Of a stretch of DNA of 64,000 nucleotides, positions 34,960-47,080 are shown piece after piece. Made by a program: the position numbers and the translations under genes. Position 1 is the first letter of the stretch; every line of letters begins with the position of its first letter. The notes under the pieces were generated by a model. That model was not told the DNA's origin and ran no database searches. It saw nothing but the letters and a program-made list of their open reading frames with translations. The stretch comes from Thalassia testudinum (Eukaryota; Streptophyta; Magnoliopsida; Alismatales; Hydrocharitaceae): contig JAZHRO010000003.1 in assembly GCA_037157565.1 (NCBI GenBank), forward strand, positions 70,744,501 to 70,808,500, read 5' to 3'.

Positions 34960-35010
34960 GGTTCAAACCCGCACCTCCTCTTCTCGATAGAGCGTTCGAC
35001 CGCTACGCTA
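34960..35010 (-). other. tRNA-like A-box/B-box module in Element 2 5' LTR
   Basis: A box TAGCGTAGCGG (35010-35000) fits the consensus. B box GGTTTGAACC (34969-34960) has one CpG-type change. The spacing is the same 30 nt as in the twin. Confidence 0.55.
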
Positions 35011-35622
35011 TAGCGGTTAAGTTGAAGCATTTACACTTCAAGCACGTTCGCCTTGCAACCGTTGGATGCACATCAAACAGCGGAGAAGCATTGCTTAGAT
35101 GAATAGGGAAGGCTGCGGTGGGTGCATGTGGCTGGTTGGGTGGCTGAGATGGGCCACGTGGTGCCATCTTGGCTATCCATCTTCCAAGTAATGTAGATGG
35201 TGCCACGGGTATCGGATTGGATCGATTTTCGTGCGGTTAGGCTATGATCGTCAATCCAAACCCATCCATGCAGTCGGATTTATTGATTGAAGTGCAGATT
35301 AACACCATCTTGGCCCTTGATCTTCTAGGGTTCCTCGATCTCTATCTAATGCTACGGTCATTCGATTAGTGCGATCTTGGAGTCGTTAAACTCCAATCGT
35401 CGCCCTGATCAGATCTGTTTGGTTGGATCTTCAATCCGAGGCCCTGATAAAAAGTCACCCTATCCCTGACCATAAAAAAGAGACAATTAATGTACAATTT
35501 ATATAACTTAATCTAAATGCATGATTATGCATGTTATGCGCTATTTACAATGTAAGATGCTAATGTGACACTAGGGACATGCAGTAATAGACATTTTAGG
35601 TTAATCAGATGTATGCACATCA

Positions 35623-35627
35623 GTGTT
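35623..35627. repeat. Target-site duplication of Element 2, right copy (GTGTT)
   Basis: There is one mismatch to GTGAT at 21164-21168. Confidence 0.8.
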
Positions 35628-35932
35628 TCAAATCACCATTGTTTTTTATCCTCTTATCTTTCTTTCCTCATATTCTTGCAATACATTGAACTTCATTGAA
35701 TATTTAATGTGATAGGTTATTATTCATTGAATATCTCTTTTGTGCATAATTTCTTGTGCTTATTTATATTTTGTTTGAGATTAGCGTGTGAATGCAATAC
35801 TTACTCATTGTGTTTGACCTCGGACTTCATTTCTTGATTCTGAGTTTATAAATTGTATTTGTTGAGAGAGCTATTTCGGAGCTTTTACTATAATGAAATA
35901 TATTCTAAACTCCTACCTAACTCGCTTCAACA
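35628..35932 (+). repeat. Element 3 5' LTR, second fragment (end of U5)
   Basis: It is collinear with 51383-51683 of the 3' LTR and ends in CGCTTCAACA directly before the primer site. Confidence 0.88.
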
Positions 35933-35935
35933 TTT

Positions 35936-35953
35936 TGGCACCGTTACTGGGGA
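35936..35953 (+). other. Primer binding site of Element 3 (tRNA-Asp-like)
   Basis: TGGCACCGTTACTGGGGA lies 3 nt after the LTR. It differs from the perfect site by three transitions. Confidence 0.8.
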
Positions 35954-37155
35954 GCAATGTGCAATTCACTACTATTCTTGTTTTATTGATTATATTTGAG
36001 CACTAAATTGCCTTATCTATTTCTTGTGATTTTGTGAGGTATACTATGTGGAGATCTTCCATGCAAAAGAGGCATGCCCAAGGTAGGTAATTTATGCTCT
36101 TCCCTAATCAACCTCTTAATCTTGGGAAGATAAAAGGGAAATAATCAATTAGGAACTACCTACATTATTTTCTTAGTAAATCATCATTTAAAAGGCACGT
36201 TTCCTGATTTGCAAAAAATTTTCAGATTTGATTGAAGCTTGAAGTGATTCTGTTTAGAGATCCCTACCTTAATTGCCTATATCTTTTAGCGACTATGCTT
36301 AATTTCTAAATCACTTTAGACTAACACACTTCTTGCTTGAATCCCAAGGTGAACATTTAAAGAACAAATTGGACTTGGAATAGGGCCAATTAGGGTTTTT
36401 GACATTAAGGTTTGAAGTGCTAGTTCACATTTGCCTAGGTTAACGAAAATTAACCCTCCCGCACTTGTGTGCTACCCAAGCCCTTGTTTGAAATTATTTA
36501 ATCTATAAGAATCCTAAAAACCAGGCACGAAATTCACTTGAACCTTAAAAGTTATGGACCTAATAACCTAAGAACCAATTCAGGGTGACTTTTGGATCTT
36601 GATCTAGATCTCATCCTCCATCTTTTACAGCAGGTCAAGTGAAATTAGTCTACTTTGTAGGCTAATCATACTCCAAATTAGGTCACAAGTCAAATTAACT
36701 TCTAATCAATCGAAATTCAAGACACAAATTACGCTAAAATTAGTAGACTTAAGGTCTTAAGTTCATACAGTCCGGTCTACATGGAACCATAGTGACAAGG
36801 AAGGTCAAGTGGGGGAAACCCTATAACCCGTAGGGATGCTCTATCGTGTAGGGGTCTTTGCAAGGCTCCCCTTCCTGGCTGCCCAAGTAATTCTCGGGTG
36901 TGCAGATTTCTAATTTATAGGTATCATCTGCCTCGAAACAGCCTTAGTCATCCAAAAATCTTTGGGTGCCTTGATTGGGTCCAAATAATATCTAGTCCTT
37001 CATCTTTTCTCTAGAGCACACACATAGGAAGGTCATTAGGTTTTTAACCTAGGAGACATCATTAAATTTTCTCAAGGATTTTTAATCTGGTCTGATCAAG
37101 TTCACTTTAATCCTAAGTTTTATTCTAAATCTTGACTCCACCACTTTATTCGAAA
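35954..37155 (+). other. Element 3 leader
   Basis: This is a non-coding region of the usual leader length. A GC-richer block at 36780-36960 corresponds in position to blocks in the other elements. Confidence 0.55.
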
Positions 37156-38780
37156 ATGCAACCTAACATGTTAGGAAAAGTAATTAGAAAACCTGTGTCC
37201 CAAATGACTATCAAAGACAACATGATTAAGGCTACTTATAGACACCATGAAGAATATTATAAAGCCTTAGATAGGGACATTTAGGATAAATTTGCAAAAA
37301 CAACAGACCACATTCTAAACCGTATCGAGATAATATGGACACAGATGAAACATGGTTCAACCTAGGATGATCTCTTAGCAGAGTACATTGAATTGATGAA
37401 ATTACACAACAACGATTGTCTGCAATGTTCATCAGGTCCATCATTTTTTGGGAAAACACCAAAATCTCATGGATAGAAAGGGAAAATTATTGAATAAGTT
37501 ATATAATGACATTGATAAAAAATACCCATCAGAGGTTACATCTTGGAGTAATTCTAGTGATCAACATAATTTCCCAAATCATAGGTTTGATAATCAAGGT
37601 TGTGTAGACCCCCAACCCAAATGAATTTGAATTCACACATCATAACAATCGACATACCTGATCTTGATGAGGGTTAGGGGCATCCAATTGCAGGTGTTCA
37701 CAATTTCGAACCATCCCTAAAAAACCATGAAGCTAGCTCACCAAGCCTAGTTTTCCCTGACAACTGTAATGATGAGCTTAAAATAGAACCTCTCAAGAGT
37801 GTAAATCCCGAGCCTTATCCTGTTAAGGTGATTCTCGAGAATGATTCTGGCATCCCAGGAGAGCCCAACCTAGATCCTAGTGATCCAATGCCTATCTTTG
37901 ACATAGAATGTAGATCTAAGCCTAATTGGGATGATGATGGCCCCATATGTTGAGACACATATTTCAAAGTTGAAATACTCTTCAGGGCCTGTATTTCATG
38001 AATACACCTCTCCAACCTCCTCAGAGACACAAATTGATTTTTCAAAAGTCACAACAATTTATGATATAGAAATCGAGGGGCTGGAAGTGCTGGGACTCAA
38101 TTGGGTCTACCATAGGAGCCAAGAACCTGAGCCTCTACCTAATGGAAACACCTCTTTGAGCTCGGAATATGAAAATAGGTTAAATCCAAGTCAGGTTGTT
38201 GCTTCAACATATCTTGATCCTTTCAGTGGTGGAACCTTTGATCTGGAATCTGATTCAGAAACTTACTCTCGCAAATTCTCCGATGATTTGGAATCTTACT
38301 TTGATTTTGGAGAACCTTTGTTTCCTAATTACTACGAACCAATTTACGACCTTAGCATCCATGATTCATTCTTTGACTCTGACTCTGAGGTCCTTGATAT
38401 CGAGATCATTGATTCAAAATCAGGTTCCATTGAGATGGAATCATTTATTTTTAATCTTCAGGAATCAGAAGTAAGTGTTGAGAGTGTCTATAGTCCAGAA
38501 TTCGAATCCTTCATTTACTTAGATTTTCATCATCCTAAAAGCACTCTTTAGGCATTTACCTTTGATTTTGATGGGCATTACGAGTACTTTCTAGATGAAC
38601 CTACTTTTGAATCCTTTCTAAAAAATCCATCAACACACATAGTTCTCAAAGAAGCCACCTCTTCTGACCCACATTCAGAGCCTTCTCAAATCGGATCCCA
38701 ACCTCGACCCACCATCGGAATCAACATCTACTCTGATTCACCTCTCCTTGATCCGGTTGCATATGATTCTCCTTGATCTA
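37156..38780 (+). pseudogene. Element 3 internal ORF, acidic, unrecognised and broken
   Basis: The first part (37156-37460) reads as a charged, probably helical segment (HHEEYYKALDRD, KTTDHILNRIE) with stops. The second (about 37720-38550) is Ser/Asp/Glu-rich, including a 206-codon open run (37931-38551) with repeated DLESDSETYSRKFSDDLESY-like patches. I see no capsid, protease, reverse transcriptase or integrase motif. It occupies the place of gag-pol in a pol-less element. The acidic tail is reminiscent in composition only of the C-terminus of the Element 1 gag-protease. The function is unknown. Confidence 0.5.
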
Positions 38781-38910
38781 TTGATCGGGTTTTCAACATC
38801 AATCATACCAATAAACATGACCCATCCTTCACTAATCATTCTTATAGGGTTCCTACATCCTGCACTAACCCTTTTTCTTTCGAGGATCCTACTTTGACAT
38901 GGTTGATTGG

Positions 38911-38916
38911 AATCAG
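38911..38916. repeat. Candidate target duplication of Element 4, left copy (AATCAG)
   Basis: AATCAG precedes the TGATAAG start and recurs at 47081-47086 after the right LTR. The true duplication is probably 5 of these 6 bases. Confidence 0.7.
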
Positions 38917-40185
38917 TGATAAGTCCACTTTAGGGGAGCATTTTGTAGCCTAAGTTGGTAGTTCCAACATTTTAGATTGTATTAATATATGCAAAATAAA
39001 TGCATGTCCTATGATTACATAAATAATTGTGTGAATTTCTTTTGGCTGCAGGAATAATTAGAGAAGCTGGCTAGTGGCGCCATTTTGGCCTCTCCCACTA
39101 ATCCTGAACCCAATTTTCACTTCAAAATCCCAATTAGACTAAGACCTATACCTACAACCTAAGCCTACTTAAGCCAAATCCAACGTCACCTTATCTCTGT
39201 GCATAATCAATATGTTCAAATTTCATACTTAAGATGTCTGTAACATAGCATGGACATCTGTTGTACCCAACCTGCACCATCGCCTTCCCCCACACAATAA
39301 CTCCCATCCCTTATCCTACCGTACGACCCACTCCAAGCCACTCCTTTCTCCAACCAAAGAAAAACCAATACGTTTTATCTTCCCTTCGCATTACAGCAAT
39401 GGGGGCTCTGGCCATCATCATTCCCATTCCCCCTTAAGGGACCTCTCTTCCACCTCCACTGTGTAACCAACATACACTGTGGAAATTGCTTGCACCATGG
39501 ACCAAAGCTGCCCTCGACCTCCACTCATCTTCGACATATTGGTACATGGTGACAGTGTGCACCATTTCCATCACACCACACCACCATCTACTGACCATCG
39601 TTCTCCCCCATCATCTTCTTCCTCTTCCAGAACATCCACATCCCCTGTTTTCCCCTCGAAAGGAACCAAACCAACACCACCGCCGACTCCTTTGCACTTA
39701 CGCACAGCCATGCACGCCACCGTGAAGCAAAGGATGCACCATAGCTAGCTACACGCACTATGACACCCTCACCGACTATAGCCTGCCACACACATACCCC
39801 CTCATCGACCGCAGCCAACTGCGCACACACCACTGGTTCTTCTTCTTCTTCTCTGCCGACCGAAAGAACCCAAAGCCATGAAAATGCAGCCGGCACCACT
39901 GGTCAAGATTCTTCACTCCATCAATTCCAATGTGCCCGCCTCAACCCCACGAGCACCACCGCAACCTCCAACGGGCCAACAACAGCCTATGTGCACGCGT
40001 GGACAGCCACTACTGCTGGCTATCCTCCCCATCACCAATGTCAACTCCGACCGCTGTTCGAAGTACCACCACCACCGCCGAGTTGCCCTCGTCGTGGCTG
40101 ACCTCCACTGAAGCGTTCGTCGCTAGAGGCAGCCTCAAGCGTGTGCACTATCAAGAGGAACACATCCTCTGTTTTGGACGTAGCT
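38917..40185 (+). repeat. Element 4 5' LTR (U5 not recognised)
   Basis: It aligns with 45000-46560. The C/A-rich part (39400-40110) contains low-complexity open frames (His/Pro/Thr-rich) that are not conserved between the two LTRs. Confidence 0.75.
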
Positions 40186-41453
40186 GAGAGATGAAATCTA
40201 CCTTGTGCAACATCTATAAGCGGAGATAATTGCAGGAGCTTGTGGGCCTTGATCCCACAAGCGTGGAGACGTGCAGAGGACCATATAGAAGGATTTTTCT
40301 CTTATACTTTTGATTTAGAATTTTAGGATTGACTCTTTAGGATTAGCCTAGTTATTTGTTTCTTTCTCTTGTACTCTAGGGCTAGTTTATGTGGGAGTGT
40401 CTCCGACTCTTTAGATTTTTGGATCCATTTGTGGTAGTTAGATCTTTTGATTGCACATTTATTTTTACAAAAAAAAAGAAAAGAGAAAAAATAAATTTGA
40501 ACTGCCTACTAGAAGCTGCATATCCATAGGACGACCATCTAGGATTGCTTAAGTAGCATCAAGCTTTTCTTTTTGCATTGCAAACATCCTGCATTGAAGA
40601 GAGCTGGAGTAAGGTGCGTCTTTTCTTGTACATCAGTTATCTGCACACGCATTTGGACATAATTAAGAAAGACTATTTAAGTTGATTTGAAAATATTAAT
40701 CCAGTGGTCACATTATTTCTTGAAAAGAAAGAAAAATATACAGGAAGTGTTCAAATAACATGACTGTGATTTTCAAATGGAAAAATCACTTTTTGCCTTG
40801 TGATGCACACTACCTGCACTGAGCATGCACTATAGGCACTGCACTAGGACTTGGACCCTTAAGGCTATAAGCATCGATATCTTTATCAGTGCAAACCCTC
40901 CTATCTCGCTTTATGACGGTAGTATTAACTTTCACCTGAGTGACTTCATACTCTAAGGAGCGGGACACCCCTTAAAGGAATTCAAGGGTAGTTAAGAGGC
41001 ACCGCTAACGTAATGCCTCAAAGGAAGGGTTCACCCTACTTGCATCCCTTGATTTCATCCTTGGAGTACCTTTTTACTTAAGCATTAGAGAATATCATCT
41101 CAGCAAAGTGTACGTCTTTAGGGCACTCGAAGGTCAATTTAGGGTGCGTAATTGCTTGCAACTTGATTGATCACCCAGAAATGACTAAAAGTAACCTCAA
41201 CCTTCTTGACAATCACTGACCGAAAATTTCAAGTGCTGTATTTCTCTTATACCATTTACATGGAAACAAAGAAACACAGCCTTGACTATATTTGGCCAAG
41301 CTGAAGAGTTGGAAGTGGACTTAATGAAATTTAAATCAACAAAAGACCTCTTACCATATGTTTGCTTGGTGTGTGCATGATAGAGTTCTCTAGGAAGTTT
41401 CTATTTTTAATATATCTAAGTCCTAAGACAATTAAACCATTTAATTGAAAGAA
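40186..41453 (+). other. Element 4 leader-like region
   Basis: No gene is seen. An A-rich tract lies at 40469-40497, and there is a GC-richer stretch near 40830-41010. No primer site could be found. Confidence 0.45.
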
Positions 41454-43188
41454 ATGGACTATCCTTACTCCTATCATTTTAACTAGGATCCCATGCCCCA
41501 AGCATATCCATGCTGTGATGGGTACATTGACAATTCATGGGATCATTCATATTCCTATCCTGGGAGTACTGGTCCGATAGCTCCCACTTTTGAGCAGAGG
41601 CTAGGAGCAGGATTTTCCACCCATGGAATCCCCACTACTACGCAAACACCCAACCCTCCCACCCTTGATGATTTTCCTTATCGAGGTTGGATAGATACCC
41701 CTAGGCAACCAGAGCCTAAGATTGACTATCCTCCCCAATCTGATAGTAGTACCCTCTCCTCGTTTATGATAGAAATGAAAAAATAGGAAAAGGAAATGAT
41801 GGAGTCTATGGGAGAGATGTTGAGGAATAGTCAACAATTAAACAAAAAAGTTAGACAGCTTAGCTACTCTGTTACTAGTGATTCGGATCCCTACTAGTGT
41901 AACCTTAATCATGCAAATAATTATGAGGAAACCAATGACAATAGGGATCCTATTTTGCGTAGCTATCACTCAGACTCTCCCAATGAGAATGGCCATTAGA
42001 GGAGAACGATTCTGGTAATTATCCACCCAAGTTATATTGGAGCCAAAAGAAAGGGAAGATTGTACTTCTTGAGAACCTTGACCCTAATGACAGTATTTTC
42101 CTTACCCCTGATAACCCAGGTTAAGGTTGTATTGCTCCTATCACTTCCCCTATTGATTATCTGGTGGAACCCCATTCTACCCTTAGTGAGCCAAATCTTG
42201 GCCCTCCACTTAGGGAATTAACACCTACCATCCAACATTCTAAGGATTTAAATGCACCCAATGAAGGTGACCCTAAGGGAATGGAGGATGAATTGGATCA
42301 ATTTTGGTCCCAAGGGTACAAAGAGTCTATCTTAGAGGAGGATGATAACCCAATGGAGGAACCTGACCTTAGAGTTTGGAGTGAATCACAGGGGGATTAT
42401 GTGTCATTTGAGGATTTCCCCCTGAGGATATAAATAATCAGGTGAAATCTGGATTCCTCCCTTCTTTCGATTTTGAGAGTCATCCTCCGCAAATCCACGA
42501 ATTGATATTAGAGGACAAACACAATAGTGAAAAGCATAGAGGCGACACTCAGGGACAATATACATCAATTGAGGATTTATACGATAATCCTCCTAAAGAT
42601 ATTAAGGATAATGAAGTAGCACACAAAATCCCCAGAAAGGATGTAATTGACAAGAAAGAACCCGGGGATGGATTTGCTGATAATTCTGATCTTGCTACTT
42701 CCCAAGAAACCCAACTATCATCAAAGCATGTTCATCATGAGTCTACTAATGAGATATTAAATTCTATTCATGACTCATCTATTGTAGAGGAGTAGTTAGA
42801 GGTTCATAAAATAGTGAAGCTCGGTAAGCATGTGGAATATGAATTCTAATTCGGAATGGAACCTAAACAGACTAAGCCCTCTTTGGTCTTAATAATTACC
42901 ACCCAATCATTCAAGCAACTAGTAGATTCCTTACCTAATCCTCGGCTCAGGTCTTTGCTCATATACATTCTTTCTGACGAGAATATTAGGCCAGTACATC
43001 CTTGGGTAGAATGGCAAGTGTGGATTGATGCTTGTACTTTTAGTCTCGCCATTCAAAGGTTTGAAATAATAATGCTTATATCTTCTAAAACCCTTCCTGC
43101 TTTGGAGGATCCTTGTTATCCTCCACTTATTCTATTTCGGGAGCTCCCTTTTTATATTCCTTTATTATTCCTAGACCTCCCTAGGTAG
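41454..43188 (+). pseudogene. Element 4 internal ORF of unknown family, broken
   Basis: It begins MDYPYSYHFN, stops, then continues in frame as an aromatic/Pro-rich segment (DPMPQAYPCCDGYIDNSWDH). A short helical part (EMMESMGEMLRNSQQLNKK), a KLYWSQKKGKIV segment and long acidic stretches (41493-42795) follow, and it ends in a 110-codon run with SFKQLVDSLPNPRLRS (42856-43188). At least five stops or frame changes occur. A diverged minus-strand copy lies at 54740-55456, sharing MGELLRN and PPELYWS, so this is a family. The N-terminal layout recalls the gag linker of Element 1, but the capsid core and protease are absent. The role is unknown. Confidence 0.6.
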
Positions 43189-44999
43189 CCTACAAGGTTA
43201 TTTGCTTTCATGTCTTCTAGCGAGCATTTGGGATAACATTGCATCATCAGCTTGCCAACATTTGTGGCTACCTGTTTTCTAGGCCCACCCTATTATGCAT
43301 ATTTTTAGAGCCTAGCTTTTTCTATCTGGAACCAGACTTACAGGTACCCTATAAGTCTGGCTACTGACAGAAAATGTAGCACTTGTCGGGAGGTAACCCA
43401 GCATGCAGAATAACACCATTATCAGGTGAGTTCTTTCCTTTTTCACCCTATTTTAATTTTACGATGAGGACATTGTCGGATTTAGGCATGAGGGGGTGCA
43501 TTTTGCATTTCAGGAAGTATTCATGCATTTAGGTTATGTGCATTAGCATATTAAATAAAAAAAAATTTCTTGAGCTGAATTGGTTAGTCCCTACCAAAAC
43601 ATCTTTGTCATGGAGGTGTTATTAAAGATTTTCTTCTTAAATTGTTTCTTAAGTTTAGAGTCCAGTACAATTACATTCACTTGCACGTAGATTGGGTAAT
43701 GGATCTTTGTAGAAAATCAATAAGCATTTTTAGTCTACTGAACCCTTGGACTGTTAATAGGGAATCAAGCATACTATCTTCTATTAGATCCACCTCGTAA
43801 TTGTGAGAAGAAAGTAGAGAGATTACTGGTGTGCTAAGTTTAGTGCAAGGACTCTTATGTTTTGGACAATTAGATGATGATCCCTCAGAGTTAAGCATAG
43901 TTTTCGCTCTCTGTTCCTGTGTGCGTACATTGTGTGAATTCCTAAGAGTCACCAAAGAAGGCAGATACACAGAGATTGAGTATTAATAAAACTATGACTA
44001 TGGTTGATGGTTACAACCGTCCTTCATAGAGTCCTCAGTAGAAGGAGGGTAGTAGTGTCAAAAGTCAAAAATACGCTTGTCCTATCCATTCCTTCCTGGT
44101 GCCAAGAATGGGACTTCCACCAAATAAGCCACACAATATCCTCTTGACCATCTCAACCCTAATAATGCCTCATAAATAAAAGTCTATGTCGTGTTATGTT
44201 GATTTATAAAGAAAGAAAAAAGGAAAAAAAAAAGAGGAAGAAACATTTATATTTAGAAAAAAAATAAAAGCTAAAAAATAAAATAAAAAGAAAGAGTGAA
44301 AAGAAAAAGAAAAGAGTTCAAGTTATAGTTTTACTTTCGTGATGTTGTTTCTTAGGCAACAGAAATACCCATTGCGATCCACCAAATATGACCCATACCT
44401 ACCTTTCAGTATTTCTGATCGCCTGAATACTGGCTGAGGACTCTAACTTAGTTGTAGAGTTATTAGGACTTTAGTTGAACTTTGAATGCCACATGAGGCC
44501 ACCAAACAGTGAGTACATTTACTAAATCTGGTAAGATTTATGATCTCAGAAAGAAAATAAGGAAAAGAGTGAGCACAAAGGAATATCAAGAGATCACAGT
44601 TGCTTAGCCTCTCTCCAATTTGACTTGTTTAATACTATAGAGATCTAAAGTCTGTAGTACCAGATTAGATGTAGCACCAGATGAGTGTGTGCCACCAAAT
44701 ACAAATCCATTCAACTCGATCTCCCACCTAAGCCAAAGAGCTAGGGTCAAATTACAGATTATCTTCTACTTTAACCTTGAGGGAAGTAGTTGCCTATCCT
44801 GATAGCAATATTTACCAAGGGTGAAGTACGAACTTCCAATGCGAATTGGTTTTTCACTTGGATCTATTGTCTAGGCTATTATCACTTCACAGTTGTCTGG
44901 ATCTCTAAATGTTTGGAATAAGAAAAGAAGAAATCTTTGTCACTTCCATCACCTTTTACTCTTTGCTCGAGACTAGCAAAACTTAGTCACGGGGGCATT
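43189..44999 (+). other. Element 4 3' non-coding region with landmarks
   Basis: It contains the GGGAGGTAACCC block (43388-43399), a first polypurine tract GGCATGAGGGGGTG (43485-43498), an A-rich patch at 44210-44320, and a second tract with GGGGGC (44988-44999) next to the LTR. Confidence 0.6.
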
Positions 45000-47080
45000 T
45001 GATAAGTCCACTTTTGTGGACCATTTTGTAGCCAAAATTGGTAGTTCCTACATTTTAGATTGTATTAATATATGCAAAGTAAATGCATGTCTTAGGATTA
45101 CATAAATGATTTTGTGAATTTCTTTTGGCTACAAGAATAAATAGAGAAGTTGGCTCATGGTGCCATTTCGGCCTCTCCCACTTATTCTGAACCCAATTTT
45201 CACTTCAAAATCCCAATTAGACTAAGACCTATACCTACAACCTAAGCCTACTTAAGCCAAATCCAACGTCACCTTATTTCTCTACATAATCATCAGACGT
45301 CTGTAACATAGCATGGGCATCTGTTGCACCCAATATGCACTACCGCCTTCCCCCTTGCAACAACACCCATCCCTTATCCTAACACACCGCCCACTCCACG
45401 TCACTCCTTTCTCCAACAGCAGAACAACCCATATGTTTTATCTTCCCTTCGTGCTGTTGCAATGGGGGCTCTGGCCATCACCATTCCCATTCCCCCTTGG
45501 GGGACCTCTCTTCCACCTCCACCAGGCAACCAACGTACACTGTGGAAATTGCATGCACCGTGGACCGAAGTCGCCCTTGACCTCCGCTCACCGTTGACAT
45601 ATTCGTACACGGTGATAGTGTGCACCATTTCCACCACACCACACCTCCATCCACTGACCATCATTCTCCCCCATCATCTTCTTCCTCTTCCAGCACCTCC
45701 ACATCCCCTGTTTTCCCCTCAAAAGGAACCCAACCAACAGCACCGCCGACTCCTTTGCATCCATGCATAGCTATGCATGCCACAGTGAAGCAAAGCATGC
45801 ACCATGACCTGCTGCTTGCATTGTGACACCCTCACCGACCACAGCCAGAAACGCGCACACCCCCTCACCGACCACAGCCAGCCACGCGCACACCCCCTCA
45901 CCGACCGCAACCAGCCGCGTGTAGCCATAGCCTCACAGTCGACGCCCCCTCGCGCACGCAGTGCCATCCTGTGCATGCACGCCAGTGTGAGGCCAGCACT
46001 TCTGCTCGCTCCTGTGTTGTAGCAGTACCTCCATTCGCACCGCCTGCACCCACAGGTACTACTCACCTCATGTGCAACCGCAACAAAAGCAGACCCACTG
46101 TGCGCAACCACTCCCTCATGTGCAACAGACCATGCGCGTGGCCTTCCCCCTCGACTGCGTCAGCAAAACGCCTATGCACAGACCTCTCCTTCCCTCTAGT
46201 CGGCGTCACCAGCCTAAGCACATACCTGGCTTCTTCTTCTCTGCCAACCAAAGGTACCTAAAGCCACCAAAAATGCAACATCAAATCCAGCCACGAAGCT
46301 TCATGTCAAGAACTGCATCGGACTCGCCTCGACTCCCCGAGCACAACTACTCTTCCAGCTGTGCCAATCGACCACCCGACGGCCAGTCAGAGAGCCTCAC
46401 CATCGACAGCTTCTTCCACTCCGATTGGTGACCACTGACGACTGTTCAGAGTGCCACCACCACGATCGGAAAGCTCTCATCATGCTTGTCCTTTTCCGAG
46501 CTTCCCGTGGCCCACCATCGCCTGCTCTTCATGCATGCACAAAGGAAGTAAATCCTCTATTTTTGGGTTAATTAATATTTACATTTGAGTGCCAATGCCA
46601 AACTCTCATTTTTTATTTTAATATTTGATATATTGATTGAAATTGCAATTTCATGCTCATGCTTTCTCATAATTACTTGGCTTTTGTTATTCACATCTTT
46701 TGACATTGGTTTTGGATTAACATATACACAATTTCTCTCAAATACATGTGCAACTGGAAATTACGGAGATTGATCACATATTTATTGAAATTTCATTGAG
46801 GGAAAATTATGCACATAACCTTACATTCTCATGTTGCTGTGTGTCTTCTTTTCATCGCATTTCATGTCAGATTTGACCATGGATTTTACACTCGATTGAA
46901 CAAATACAAGGGAAAAATATTCGTGAATTTATTGCATCTATTTCTCCTTATGGATATGACCTAATCCATTGTGGTTAGTGTTATTGATAATTAGTTTTGT
47001 TTGGAATTTTTTCACCACGCGATTTCACTGCGACGACATATTTTTTTATACATTATTTTGCAAGCGAAAAATGCCTGTTA
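45000..47080 (+). repeat. Element 4 3' LTR
   Basis: It is 2081 bp, TGATAAG to CCTGTTA (terminal CA changed to TA), followed by AATCAG. The end resembles the Element 1 LTR end (CTGTCA in element orientation). Confidence 0.75.
45827..45920. repeat. Short tandem repeat in Element 4 3' LTR
   Basis: Three copies of a roughly 32-34-bp unit built on CACCCTCACCGACCACAGCC are present; the 5' LTR has about two. Confidence 0.75.

Larger units (their letters stand above)
21169..35622 (-). mobile_element. Element 2: Athila-like gag-pol retrotransposon, decayed, nested in Element 3
   Basis: LTRs at 21169-22928 and 33944-35622, a tRNA-Asp-like primer site, gag, protease, reverse transcriptase, RNase H and integrase all read on the minus strand in the usual gypsy order. 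Several stops and frameshifts break the frame, and the LTRs differ at roughly one base in six in the first 150 bp. A solo LTR is inserted in the leader. Confidence 0.92.
33944..35622 (-). repeat. Element 2 5' LTR
   Basis: It runs from TGTTTGAACG to GTATGCACATCA (1679 bp). It carries a 26-bp near-perfect palindrome at 34653-34678 and the tRNA-like module at 34960-35010. Its TATA box is mutated, so this copy would be a weak promoter. Confidence 0.9.
38917..47080 (+). mobile_element. Element 4: pol-less LTR retrotransposon nested in Element 3
   Basis: LTR copies start TGATAAGTCCACTTT at 38917 and 45000 and are similar for over 1.2 kb. The interior carries a broken acidic ORF (41454-43188), the GGGAGGTAACCC block and two polypurine tracts. 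No pol motif is seen. The 5' LTR loses similarity to the 3' LTR near 40185 and no primer site is recognisable, so the U5/primer region has been deleted or replaced. Confidence 0.8.

Noticed and set aside
39479..40187. His/Pro/Thr-rich overlapping frames in Element 4 LTRs
   Set aside because: Several frames overlap in the C/A-rich LTR, and the frames are not conserved between the two LTR copies.
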